A DNA stretch of 64,000 nucleotides, from positions 62,001 to 126,000 of the forward strand of contig NZ_JBLGTV010000008.1 of NCBI RefSeq assembly GCF_047468865.1, given 5' to 3'. This stretch comes from Castellaniella hirudinis_A (lineage in GTDB: Bacteria; Pseudomonadota; Gammaproteobacteria; Burkholderiales; Burkholderiaceae_B). Positions 25,919 through 34,212 of the stretch are shown here, one piece after another. The notes beneath the pieces are model-generated. The model did no database searches. It was given only the letters and a program-made list of their open reading frames with translations, and was not told the DNA's origin. Made by a program: the position numbers and the translations under genes. Within the stretch, counting starts at the first letter, position 1, and every line of letters begins with the position of its first letter.

Positions 25919-27349
25919 ATGGGGGAAGCACGTCGGCGCGGCAACCGCGAGCAACGCGAAAGGGAAGCGATTAAACGGAACAAACGCGAATTGGCCGAAG
26001 CGATGGGCATGGCGGACGACGACCCCACCCGGCAAGCACTGAAAGCCGGACTCAAACCGTTCCTGGACCGTATGACGCCCGAGCATTGGCAGCAGCGCCG
26101 GGATGCGGTGCTTGGTTACCTGAGGGAGCGCGTGAACGGTCCCAAGCTCGCCGAGGCTCAGTCTATACGCGTGCGCGAGGACGAAATGGGCTGGTACCTC
26201 TTCTTGTGCGACCAGGCGATTAACGATCCGCTCTGTACGGATGTAAGCCAGTCACAGCGTATCCTTCCATTCTTTGCCGGCCTCGGTGCCAGATGGCAGC
26301 ACGCCCACCGCGTGGTCGGGATTGAGCGCAAACTGGACGAATTATTGAAGGAGCACCGCAAGCAGCCCGACGGGCTTTTCTTTGAGGTGCTGGTATCGCT
26401 TGCCTACGCCGAAGAAGGCTGGGACGTGACGTTCATCGAAGAAGGTCAGGATAAGACTCCAGACATGCGTATCGTGCGCGGAGATCAAGAGTTTTTCGTC
26501 GAGTGCAAACGCATGGATCGCACAACCGGTTACTCGGAGAAGGAGCGCAACCAATTTCTACGCTTGTGGGATGCTGGTCATCATATCCTGCTCGAAAAAC
26601 ATCAATGGGTGTGGTTCAAGGGCACTTTCCACGTAGATCCTGCCGAATTGCCCGACAACTTCCTGCTGGATCTCTGGCAATCGTCTCTGCCGATCGGATC
26701 GGGCGAGCGAGTTCTGATGGACAACGATCAGGCGACGATCAAGGCTCGCCTGATCAATCAAGCGAGAGTTCGCCGACATATGGGAGAGTTTCGCGTGAAA
26801 GCTTACTCGCCCATGCTGACACAGGTGATCGGCGGCGACTGGGCACCTGAAGACGCATCGGTCACGCTCTTCCCGCTTGTCAAGTCCGGGTACGTGAACG
26901 GCTGCGACGTGCCGGAACTCGGCATGTACGTCGAGGATGTCTTGTTTGCGTGCGGCTTTACACGGAACTTCGACTCCGAGATGTCGATTGAAAAAAAGGC
27001 GAAAGACATCAAGAAACTGCTCTCAGATGCCGTGAAGCAGGTGCCTCGTGATAAACCGTCGATCATCCACCTAGCCGCTGAAACGATGGAGGGCGCCGAT
27101 GTAGAGCGCCGTCGGACCGAGAAGCTTCTCGTTGGCATGCCAGACTTTGATTTTGGCGATGCACCTGTTGCGTTGGTCCGGTTCCATCGGCTACACGCCC
27201 ACCAGCGTGCCTCCATACTCTTCGAACTCGACGAGACAGTCGACGACCTCCGAGTGCAGGGCATCGTCCCGTCACAGGTGCCGCGCACAGTCGTGGCACC
27301 GCAGAACTCCCCGATGCAGCACGGGGCACACTGGAACCTGTATCCCTGA
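25919..27349 (+). CDS. Orphan PD-(D/E)XK nuclease candidate
   Basis: The product is 476 residues. The start at 25919 follows AAGGAGAAG. The basic, highly charged N-terminus (MGEARRRGNREQREREAIKRNKREL) precedes a helical region. A restriction-fold core follows: E156 in DGLFFEVLVSLAYAEEGWDV, then PD at 181-182 in KTPDMRIV, then E195-C-K197 in FFVECKRMD, i.e. E...PD...E-x-K with normal spacing. The C-terminal 280 residues match nothing I know. There is no partner methylase or helicase next to it. Function is open: defence, anti-plasmid or maintenance roles are all possible. Confidence 0.65.
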   Translation: MGEARRRGNREQREREAIKRNKRELAEAMGMADDDPTRQALKAGLKPFLDRMTPEHWQQRRDAVLGYLRERVNGPKLAEAQSIRVREDEMGWYLFLCDQAINDPLCTDVSQSQRILPFFAGLGARWQHAHRVVGIERKLDELLKEHRKQPDGLFFEVLVSLAYAEEGWDVTFIEEGQDKTPDMRIVRGDQEFFVECKRMDRTTGYSEKERNQFLRLWDAGHHILLEKHQWVWFKGTFHVDPAELPDNFLLDLWQSSLPIGSGERVLMDNDQATIKARLINQARVRRHMGEFRVKAYSPMLTQVIGGDWAPEDASVTLFPLVKSGYVNGCDVPELGMYVEDVLFACGFTRNFDSEMSIEKKAKDIKKLLSDAVKQVPRDKPSIIHLAAETMEGADVERRRTEKLLVGMPDFDFGDAPVALVRFHRLHAHQRASILFELDETVDDLRVQGIVPSQVPRTVVAPQNSPMQHGAHWNLYP

Positions 27350-27557
27350 CGCTATCCCCAAAGTTTCGGGCATGGATCAATTCTAGGCAGTAAAGCCGTT
27401 GTGGCAAGAGCTACGACCGTAGTTGGCCGAAATCAGACATCCACAGTTATCGTGGACAACCCTGTGTAATCTCGCCCCTCCTTCTCCCAACAGCCTGCAT
27501 CGACGCACCTTTCGCGTCCGCTGGCTTTTTTTAATCATCCCCCATCCCGGAGTCTCC

Positions 27558-30452
27558 ATGATCTCGCACAGCCAGATCTATCGGGTCCGTGCAGCCCTCG
27601 CTACCCACTACTATGCCGACCAGGCCGATGACTATTACAGCCGCGATGGCAGCGCCGCGACCTGGCAAGGCGAAGGTGCCCGCCGCCTGGGCGCGGTCGG
27701 TGCCATTGACCCGGCCCGCTTCAAAGCCATGCTCCAGGGCGATTTTGGGCACGGCATCACCGCTGGTCAATCCGTGCGCAAGGACGCCAAGGCCCGCGCC
27801 GCGCTGGACCTGACCTTTGGTGCGCCCAAAAGCATCACCTTGCAGGCGCTGATCGGCGGTGACGACCGCCTGATCCAGGCCAATGATGATGCTGTATCCA
27901 CGGCGCTGGCCTATGTAGAAAAGCACCTGGCGATGGGCCGACGCAAGGAAGGCGGCAAATCCCGCGTGGAACACACCGGCAATCTGATCATCGCCAAATT
28001 CCGCCACGAAACCGCACGGCCCACGGAAGGCGCGGCCCCCGATCCCCATTTGCATATCCACGCCCTGCTGATGAACCTGACGCAGCGGGTCGATGGTCAA
28101 TGGGTGGCGCTGTCCAACGAACAGATTTTCCAACTCCTGCGCGTCACGGACTCCATCTACCAGGCCACGCTGGAACGCAACGTCCGGGCGCTGGGTTACG
28201 CCGTGCGCCATGAGAAAAACCATATCGAACTGGCGCACATCAGCCGCCAGCAGATCGAGTTTTTCAGCAAACGCAGCACCGGCATCACGGCGGAACTGTC
28301 TGCACGGGGCACCAGCCGCGACCAGGCCCCCCATGCACTGCGCCAGGGCATCAACCTGGCCCACCGGCAAGCCAAGGCCCAGGACATGAGCCGCACCGCA
28401 TTGCATCAGACCTGGAAGGAAGCCGCTGCCGCCATCGGCATCCAGTTTGGGCAGGCGGGGCCACAGGCCCAGCCGCAACATGAAGCGGATCAATCGTCCT
28501 CACTGGTGGCCCAGGCATCGTTAACCTGGGCCATTTCGCATCTGGCCGAACGCGAATCGGTCATGCCCTTGGCCGATCTGCTGCAACAGGCCGTGCGCCA
28601 TGCCGGAGGCCATACCGATGTGACCAGCATCCAGGCCGCCATCCAGGCACAGGTCCAGGCAGGCACCCTGATCCGCGAAGCGCCCCACTACCGCAGCACC
28701 CAGGACACCCAGGCGGCACCCATGATCCGTGAGGGCTGGGCCGCAGAGGTCGTGCGCCTGGACGGGTCGTCCCATGAGTCTGCCTTGCAGCTCGTAGACC
28801 AGGCCATCGCCCAGGGACGGCTGCTGATGGAAAGCCCGCGCTACGCGACCCGGCAGGCGCATGAAGCCGAATCCCGCATCCTGGCGGCGGAACAAACCGG
28901 ACGCGGCGCCTGGCTGGCTGCCCTGCCCGCCCAGGCCATCGAACCAGGGCTGGATACCCGCCTGACCGCTGGACAACGTGAGGCGGTCATGCTGATCACC
29001 ACAGACGCCGACCAGATCAGCGGCATCCAGGGGCTGGCCGGGACGGGCAAATCCTTCGCGCTGCAAAACGCCCAGACAGTGCTACAACAGCACAACCGGA
29101 CTTTGGTGGCGCTGGCCCCCTACGGCAACATGGTGCGCAACCTGCGCAAAGATGGCGTCCAGGCCAATACCGTCGCCTCGGTGCTGGCCGCCCGTGACAA
29201 ACGCAGCTTCACGGACCGCCTGGGGCCGCACACCGTGGTGGTCATTGATGAGGCCGGGGTGGTGCCCGTGCGCCAGATGGACAAACTGCTGGCGCTCATC
29301 CAGCCCACCGGCGCGAAGGTGGTGCTGCTGGGCGACACGGCACAGACCAAAGCCATTGAGGCGGGCCGTGCCTTCGCCATGATGCAGGAACATGGCATGA
29401 AAGCCGTACTCATGGGCGACATCCAGCGCCAGCGGTCCGAACGGCTGCGCCAGGCCGTGCAACTGGCCGCCACTGGCCAGGCCAGCCAGTCCCTGCCGCT
29501 GCTGGATCAGGTACTGACCATCCCCGATCAGTTCAGCGTGGATGAACACGGCCACAAGACCCGCGACAGTTCTGGCCGCTATGAGGCCATCGCCCAAGCC
29601 TATGTCTCTCTGCCTGAGCGCGAACAGGCCAGTACGCTGGTCGTCACCGGCACCAATGCCTCGCGCCAGGCCATCAATGCCCGCATCCATGCGCTGCGCG
29701 GTCTGGAGGGCAAGGGCCAGTGTTACCAGCTGCTGGCCCGCCATGACACCACCCGCGCCCAGCGCAGCGTGGCCCGCTACTACACGGTGGGCGATATCGT
29801 GGTGCCCGAACGGGATTACCAATGCGGCCTGAAACGCGGCGAACGCTATCGCGTCATCGGCATGCCCCAGCATGACCGCATCACGGTGGCCACCCTGCGC
29901 ACGGACGCAGCCAACCAGCCCCCCATCGACATCATCCCCAGGACGATGAGCCGCCTGTCGGTGTATCACCTGAACGAATCGGAGTTATCCGTAGGGGATC
30001 AGGTCCGCATCACGCGCAATGATGCCCGCCATGACTTGGTCAACGGCCAACTGGCCAAGGTGGTCGAGGTCCATGCCGACCGCATCACCATCGCGGCAGG
30101 CAACCGGCACATCACCCTGGCCGCCGACCAGCCGCTGCACCTAGACTATGCCTATACCAGCACCGCACACAGCGCCCAGGGGCTGACCTGCGACCGGGTG
30201 CTGTACAACGCGGAAAGTTTCAGCCGCACCACGGCCCAGGACACCTATTACGTCAGTATTTCGCGGGAACGGCATGCCGTCACGGTATTCACCGACGATG
30301 CGGAAAAACTGCCTGAACGGGTGGACCGGCAGGGGTACAAGGGCTTGGCGCATGACCTGGTGCAGTCGCAGATGGCGCACCCCATCATGCAGCCGCATGA
30401 CCCGCAAACCGCCCTCGATGCGCAGCCGGCCCCTGCCCTCGAAATCGAATGA
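27558..30452 (+). CDS. traI: TrwC/TraI-type MOBF relaxase-helicase
   Basis: The product is 964 residues. The N-terminal relaxase domain carries catalytic tyrosine candidates in ATHYYADQADDYY (residues 17-27) and the HUH metal site in PDPHLHIHALLMN (about 160). The C-terminal SF1B helicase has Walker A IQGLAGTGKS (about 490), DE box VVIDEAGVVPV (about 560) and motif VI AYTSTAHSAQG (about 864). A CCGGAG site precedes the ATG at 27558; the open frame runs 135 bp further upstream but without a site. It nicks oriT and unwinds the transferred strand. Confidence 0.93.
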   Translation: MISHSQIYRVRAALATHYYADQADDYYSRDGSAATWQGEGARRLGAVGAIDPARFKAMLQGDFGHGITAGQSVRKDAKARAALDLTFGAPKSITLQALIGGDDRLIQANDDAVSTALAYVEKHLAMGRRKEGGKSRVEHTGNLIIAKFRHETARPTEGAAPDPHLHIHALLMNLTQRVDGQWVALSNEQIFQLLRVTDSIYQATLERNVRALGYAVRHEKNHIELAHISRQQIEFFSKRSTGITAELSARGTSRDQAPHALRQGINLAHRQAKAQDMSRTALHQTWKEAAAAIGIQFGQAGPQAQPQHEADQSSSLVAQASLTWAISHLAERESVMPLADLLQQAVRHAGGHTDVTSIQAAIQAQVQAGTLIREAPHYRSTQDTQAAPMIREGWAAEVVRLDGSSHESALQLVDQAIAQGRLLMESPRYATRQAHEAESRILAAEQTGRGAWLAALPAQAIEPGLDTRLTAGQREAVMLITTDADQISGIQGLAGTGKSFALQNAQTVLQQHNRTLVALAPYGNMVRNLRKDGVQANTVASVLAARDKRSFTDRLGPHTVVVIDEAGVVPVRQMDKLLALIQPTGAKVVLLGDTAQTKAIEAGRAFAMMQEHGMKAVLMGDIQRQRSERLRQAVQLAATGQASQSLPLLDQVLTIPDQFSVDEHGHKTRDSSGRYEAIAQAYVSLPEREQASTLVVTGTNASRQAINARIHALRGLEGKGQCYQLLARHDTTRAQRSVARYYTVGDIVVPERDYQCGLKRGERYRVIGMPQHDRITVATLRTDAANQPPIDIIPRTMSRLSVYHLNESELSVGDQVRITRNDARHDLVNGQLAKVVEVHADRITIAAGNRHITLAADQPLHLDYAYTSTAHSAQGLTCDRVLYNAESFSRTTAQDTYYVSISRERHAVTVFTDDAEKLPERVDRQGYKGLAHDLVQSQMAHPIMQPHDPQTALDAQPAPALEIE

Positions 30453-30724
30453 CGCCAGACTGTCTGCCATCCGTCCCCACGATGTCGCGCTGAAGTCTCC
30501 AGGCAGTATTGACCATGTCCTGCGCGTGTCGCGGCAATGTCGCGGTCTTGTCCCCCTCATGTCCCAAGGGTGTCTCTAACTCGACATCTACCCAGATAGC
30601 ACACCCGTCTACGGCGCTTTAGGCCACGGCTGCGGCCGACATTTTCGCTGATAGATCAATGCTTTAGGTGATTCCAGTGCCCTATGTGTTCCACAATCCC
30701 GGATTCAGCCCAATCCCCGCAAAC

Positions 30725-30773
30725 CCTTGGTGGGCAAGGCTTTCCGGCTCCCCGCCAGGGGTGCGTCATGTGT
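30725..30773 (+). other. Candidate oriT with R388-like nic geometry
   Basis: Between the relaxase and ssb genes (30453-30985, no convincing ORF) there is a hairpin ccttg/caagg (30725-30739). A second hairpin gctcccc-gcca-ggggtgc (30747-30764, one mismatch) is followed by gtcatgtgt and then gggac. R388 (from memory) has a hairpin whose 3' arm ends GGTGC, then GTATTGTCT and the nick. Arm end, spacing and 11 of 14 bases agree, so the nick is predicted between 30773 and 30774 on the plus strand. This is inference, not proof. Confidence 0.5.
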
Positions 30774-30940
30774 GGGACGTTTAAGGCCACAAATGAGCGC
30801 CAGCGAATTTGGGGACAAACGGCCCAGCCTGACCGGAAACCGGGCAGGCAGCGTCACACAGCAGGGACCCAGGCGCAGCCTGGGACACGCGCACCAGGCA
30901 GACAGAAACCCACTACCAAAGCACGGCAACGGGCAGACGC

Positions 30941-30963
30941 AAAAAGGGCCGCAAAAGCGGCCC
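30941..30963 (-). terminator. Rho-independent terminator of the ssb operon
   Basis: Read on the minus strand, gggccgc-tttt-gcggccc forms a 7-bp GC stem followed by five T residues. It lies 23 bp after the ssb stop codon. Confidence 0.8.
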
Positions 30964-30985
30964 AGGGATGGAAGGTCAGACGGGA

Positions 30986-31474
30986 TTAGAACGGGATGTC
31001 CATATCATCGGCCTGATCGCTGGCCGCAGGCTGCGCGGCAGGTGCGGCACCGCGCCCACTCCGTTTGCGCGACTGAGCGGGCTTGCTGGTCTTGGGGCCA
31101 TCCTGGCCCACATCGTCACCCGCAGCCGGGCCACCGTCACGGCCACCCAGCATCTGCATCTGGTCGGCCACGATTTCGGTACTGTACCGATCCGCGCCGG
31201 TTTCCTTGTCCTGCCATTTGCGCGTTTTCAGACGGCCCTCGATGTAGACGGAACGGCCCTTTTTCAAATACTCGCCCGCGATTTCAGCCAGGCGGTTGTA
31301 GAACACCACTCGATGCCATTCTGTTTCCTCGCGCTTCTCGCCCGTGGCCTTGTCCTTCCATTGGGTCATCGTGGCAATCGAAGCATTGCAGATCGCGGCA
31401 CCGTCCGGGCTGTAGCGCACTTCGGGATCGCGGCCCAGGTTGCCGATGATGATGACTTTGTTGACTGATGCCAT
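30986..31474 (-). CDS. ssb: Single-stranded DNA-binding protein
   Basis: The product is 162 residues. The OB-fold begins MASVNKVIIIGNLGRDPEVRYSPDGAAICNASIAT and includes the EWHRVVFYNRLAEIAGEYLKKGRSVYIEGRLKTRKWQDK block. After a Gly/Ala/Lys-rich linker it ends in the acidic tip DDMDIPF, which recruits partner proteins. Being on an element, it would coat the incoming strand during transfer. It is the last gene of a leftward set that points towards the predicted oriT. Confidence 0.95.
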   Translation of the reverse strand: MASVNKVIIIGNLGRDPEVRYSPDGAAICNASIATMTQWKDKATGEKREETEWHRVVFYNRLAEIAGEYLKKGRSVYIEGRLKTRKWQDKETGADRYSTEIVADQMQMLGGRDGGPAAGDDVGQDGPKTSKPAQSRKRSGRGAAPAAQPAASDQADDMDIPF

Positions 31475-31558
31475 GGTGTTTCTCCTTGCTTTCCGTGGTT
31501 GGGATTTCAGCGACAGCCGCTGTCAATGCTCCGCGCCGCGAAGCATTGGCCGGGGTTG

Positions 31559-31975
31559 TCAGTCCTCGTTGGGCTGGCTAATCGTGATGACCGGCTCACC
31601 GGCATCCCCGGCACCGATGCGCATGGTCAGCACCGCGCTACGCGGACGGATGCCCCGGCCGTCGCGTGGCACCCGCAGCACTTCAAAGGCGCAGCACCCA
31701 GCCCCTGCCGCCCGCCGTGCGGCCCGGTGCGCCATCCACACCACATCCCACAAGCGCCCCGCCTCGTCCTGGCTCGTCGCCTTGCGCCGGTCGGTTTCTT
31801 CGGTCCACTCCACACAATCGGCCCAGGCGGCGCGGGTCATGGCGACCGGCACCGAAAACCCGGCTTCGCGGGCCGTCGTGGTCACGTCCACCAGCACACC
31901 ATCTGCCACCGCCTGGGCGCGGCTGTAGGCATGGATCAGGTCTGATGCTTCAAACAGCTTGTTCATGGTTTCCAT
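31559..31975 (-). CDS. DUF6573-type plasmid protein, copy 1
   Basis: The product is 138 residues. The pattern IHAYSRAQAVADGVLVDVTTTAREAGFSVPVAMTRAAWADCVEW, then GRLWDVVWMAHRA, then FEVLRVPRDGR and GEPVITI is typical of small proteins found in leading or maintenance regions of many plasmids. Their function is unknown. It precedes ssb by 84 bp. A hairpin in that gap (aatgct...agcatt) may tune ssb expression. Confidence 0.78.
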   Translation of the reverse strand: METMNKLFEASDLIHAYSRAQAVADGVLVDVTTTAREAGFSVPVAMTRAAWADCVEWTEETDRRKATSQDEAGRLWDVVWMAHRAARRAAGAGCCAFEVLRVPRDGRGIRPRSAVLTMRIGAGDAGEPVITISQPNED

Positions 31976-32549
31976 CCTTCAAAAAAGCCTTTTGGGGCTG
32001 GTTTTTCTGCTGACCGGATTCGAAGATTCTTGAGCCGGATCGTTGATGCGATGTGGGGGGATTGATCCTGACTCCCGGTGTTGCCGCCGTCTTTCGTGAG
32101 TCCCGTCGCCGTGCCGATCTGGACCATGCAGCGGCCTGCCGGAGAGGGTCGTGGAATAAATGGAGGGGACCCGCGCAGCGGGGAGGCAGCCGTTTATGCC
32201 GCGAAAGCCCTCGGAGGCTGGACGCGGAGTGGTACACGTCGGCGGTTTAGGCGGCGGGACTTACGAAAGACGGGGATGTCGGCAGTAGCGCGGATCTGTC
32301 GCCCCGCATCGGCTGCGCGGCGAGCGCCCCTAGTCGCGCCCGCACGGGCGCGGCTCCATCTGCGGCCAGCGGCCGCCTGGCAAGCGAAGCGCGCAGCGCC
32401 GCAAGGCGCGAAGGCATAAGGGATGGAAGCCCGCCAGGGTCAAGACCCGGCATGGGGCTCGATGCGCAGCACGACAGCCCGGCCCCGACGCCTATGGCGG
32501 CGGGGGCACGGACACTCCATGCAGAGGGGGATCGCAGTCATGCAGCCGG
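31976..32549. other. Structured non-coding block upstream of DUF6573 copy 1
   Basis: No coding frame is convincing in these 574 bp. The block is GC-rich and folds back on itself. A 24-bp inverted repeat with two mismatches lies at 32087-32110 and 32250-32273, separated by 139 bp, and a small hairpin (gggtc/gaccc) is near 32438-32449. The 30-bp leading-region motif sits at 32010-32040. Parts resemble the block at 33648-34212. It may act as a single-strand promoter or structured leader. Confidence 0.5.
32010..32040 (-). promoter_or_regulatory. Leading-region motif, copy 1
   Basis: On the plus strand the copy begins ctgaccggattcgaag and ends gccggat. It differs from copy 2 (33007-33037) at three of 31 positions. 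It lies 35 bp before the start of DUF6573 copy 1, a promoter-like distance. Confidence 0.55.
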
Positions 32550-32966
32550 TCAGGCGGCAGAATAGTCGGCTTCGCCAGCCAGGCTAATGGTGATGATGGG
32601 CATATCGTGTTCATCCATTCCGCTATGCAGGGCAAGCGTCGTCACTTCGGCTACGGTGTGCTCGGCCCCTGCCGGAACCCGATAAAACCGCATCAGCGCC
32701 ACGCCTTCAGGGTCCAATTCCGACGCCAATACGGCGCGTTCATTCAACTCGCGCAGCAAATCATGCAAGCGGCAGTCTTCAGTTTCGTGGGATGCCGTGG
32801 TGTCCGCCCATTCCACGCAATCCTGCCAAGCTGCGCGGGTAATCGCCACCGGCACCCGAAAGCCAACGCGGCCAGCCTGGCGCGTAATATCTATCAATCG
32901 GCCATCGCGGATAGCCTGCGCCCTACTGCTCAAGCGGTCGCCGTTGCCGACTTCATAGGTGTTCAT
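32550..32966 (-). CDS. DUF6573-type plasmid protein, copy 2
   Basis: The product is 138 residues and paralogous to the gene at 31559: both share SRAQAIRDGRLIDITRQAGRVGFRVPVAITRAAWQDCVEW, a central helical part, a YRVPAG turn and an IITISL end. It lacks the tryptophan-rich GRLWDVVW block, so the two have diverged in the middle. An AGGAGGT site precedes the ATG. The two copies are separated by 574 bp of structured non-coding DNA, suggesting duplication of a gene-plus-leader unit. Confidence 0.72.
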   Translation of the reverse strand: MNTYEVGNGDRLSSRAQAIRDGRLIDITRQAGRVGFRVPVAITRAAWQDCVEWADTTASHETEDCRLHDLLRELNERAVLASELDPEGVALMRFYRVPAGAEHTVAEVTTLALHSGMDEHDMPIITISLAGEADYSAA

Positions 32967-33006
32967 GGGGTGACCTCCTGTTGAAAAAGGGAATGGGCCT
33001 GACTGG

Positions 33007-33037
33007 CTGACCGGATTCGAGGATGCTTGTGCCGGAT
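33007..33037 (-). promoter_or_regulatory. Leading-region motif, copy 2
   Basis: This copy begins ctgaccggattcgagg and ends gccggat, 41 bp upstream of the start of DUF6573 copy 2. It is the same motif as at 32010-32040 and, more loosely, 33681-33710. Confidence 0.55.
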
Positions 33038-33051
33038 GGCCCTTCTCCCAT

Positions 33052-33108
33052 GCGGGGTGGCGCGGCCTGCCCGCCCTGGCACAGGGCGGGGCCGCAGCCC
33101 CACCCTGC
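33052..33108. repeat. Long GC-rich hairpin between radC and DUF6573 copy 2
   Basis: A perfect 9-bp stem (cccgccctg / cagggcggg, 33070-33078 and 33082-33090) with a 3-base loop extends outwards, with one bulge and mismatches, to about 25 bp. No T-run follows on either strand, so it is not a classical terminator. A folded single strand here would create double-stranded DNA next to the leading-region motif. Confidence 0.6.
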
Positions 33109-33116
33109 TGACCGCC

Positions 33117-33647
33117 TTACACTTGGCCGCGTTCGGCCAGGGAAACCGCCTGGGTCGCGGCGACCACAACATGATCCAGCAAGCGGATGTCCACCAGGGC
33201 CAGCGCCTGCTTGAGTTGCCGCGTCATGCTCACATCCGGGGCGCTGGGTTCGGCCAGCCCCGACGGGTGGTTATGCGCCATCAGCAGCGCGGCGGCATTC
33301 ACACGCAAGGCCGTTTTCACAATTTCGCGGGGGTAGATGCTGGCATGGCACAGCGTCCCGAAGGCCTGTTCGATGTAGCGAATCGGCTTTAACTGCGCGT
33401 CCAGATACAGGAACGCCGCACACTCATGGCCCAGCCCGGCCAGCTTCGCCTGAAAGAACTGCACCACCCGCGCAGGCTGCGCCATCGGATTGGACACAGA
33501 AATCAGGCTTTCAGCAGCCACCCGGCCAGCGGCCAGGATCTGATCGTCGGTTGCAAGCTTGTAGCGCCCGCTGGGGCTGCGCACGTACAAAGGGTGTGCG
33601 TCGTTCATGTTGTCATAGCTCAGCGCGGCAGTGCTGTTCGTCTTCAT
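33117..33647 (-). CDS. radC: RadC-family JAB/MPN protein
   Basis: The product is 176 residues. The MPN metal-binding motif is intact: AALLMAHNHPSGLAEPSAPDVSMTRQLKQALALVDIRLLDHVVV (HxH...D, about residues 122-165). The N-terminal part is short, without the HhH domain of chromosomal RadC, as is usual for element-borne copies found near antirestriction and ssb genes. Its enzymatic role is unknown. Its ATG overlaps the stop codon of a 40-codon upstream ORF (ATGA). Confidence 0.87.
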   Translation of the reverse strand: MKTNSTAALSYDNMNDAHPLYVRSPSGRYKLATDDQILAAGRVAAESLISVSNPMAQPARVVQFFQAKLAGLGHECAAFLYLDAQLKPIRYIEQAFGTLCHASIYPREIVKTALRVNAAALLMAHNHPSGLAEPSAPDVSMTRQLKQALALVDIRLLDHVVVAATQAVSLAERGQV

Positions 33648-33766
33648 GGGTGCTTTCTTTCTCCTTTCGGGGTTGATCGGCTACCGGGGCCGAAGATTCT
33701 GAGCCTGGACGTAGGTTTTGCGGTATTCGCAGTTCTACGCTTGGCTAGATTTGCCACCGTTGCCAT
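33644..33766 (-). CDS. Possible 40-residue leader protein before radC
   Basis: This frame encodes MATVANLAKRRTANTAKPTS and then RLRIFGPGSRSTPKGERKHP, a very basic peptide. Its stop overlaps the radC ATG, which suggests translational coupling. The leading-region motif lies inside it and encodes RIF here. In the frame before DUF6573 copy 1 the same motif also encodes RIF (SRIFESGQ). There is no strong ribosome-binding site, so it may instead be a by-product of the conserved DNA motif. Confidence 0.3.
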   Translation of the reverse strand: MATVANLAKRRTANTAKPTSRLRIFGPGSRSTPKGERKHP

Positions 33767-34212
33767 GAGTTCGTCGCCTTGCCGCGCTGAATCACGAAGG
33801 GACGACCGGAAAGGGGCGGGCACGCAAGCCGCAGCCCGAAGGCGAACGAAGAGAGACGAAGGGACCGGGTGAGTACCCGGCAACGCGCACCCCTTGCAGA
33901 AAGGAGCGCAGTGATACAGTCGGCGTTTTGGGCGGCGAGATCAGGGCAATGGCTGCCCGCGCCGTGGAGATGGACTGCGGATACCGGCCGCGCGGCGAGC
34001 GCCGCTACCGGACGGAGGACGGTCTGAATACGACACATCCAAAAACCCTAAAGCCATGGGCTCCGCGCCCATCTTCATCTTGATATGGAATCCTTCAATG
34101 GTACCGTCAACATGGAGAAGCACCATACACGCACAGTCACCTGATATATGTACACGGGAAAGTGGCGAAACGATGTTACAAACTCATCAATGTCTACCAA
34201 AAATACGGCACT
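33648..34212. other. Structured non-coding block upstream of radC
   Basis: Apart from the possible 40-codon leader there is no gene here. The third, weaker copy of the leading-region motif is at 33681-33710, and a perfect hairpin ccgggt-gagt-acccgg at 33865-33880. The stretch around 33906-33936 (gcgcagtgatacagtcggcg) resembles 32225-32255 (gcggagtggtacacgtcggcg). The left 400 bp are GC-rich; the rest, towards the XRE gene, is AT-richer and shows nothing clear. Confidence 0.45.
33681..33710 (-). promoter_or_regulatory. Leading-region motif, copy 3 (divergent)
   Basis: It shares accgg, cgaagattct and gagcc with copy 1, with two one-base gaps, and lies 34 bp upstream of the radC start. Confidence 0.45.

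Noticed and set aside
30684..30989. Rightward ORFs in the relaxase-ssb gap
   Set aside because: Low-complexity Arg/Gln/Pro composition, no start signals, and they run over the predicted oriT and the ssb terminator.
33052..33108. The long hairpin as a classical terminator of radC
   Set aside because: It has no T-run on the minus strand, so rho-independent termination is not supported.
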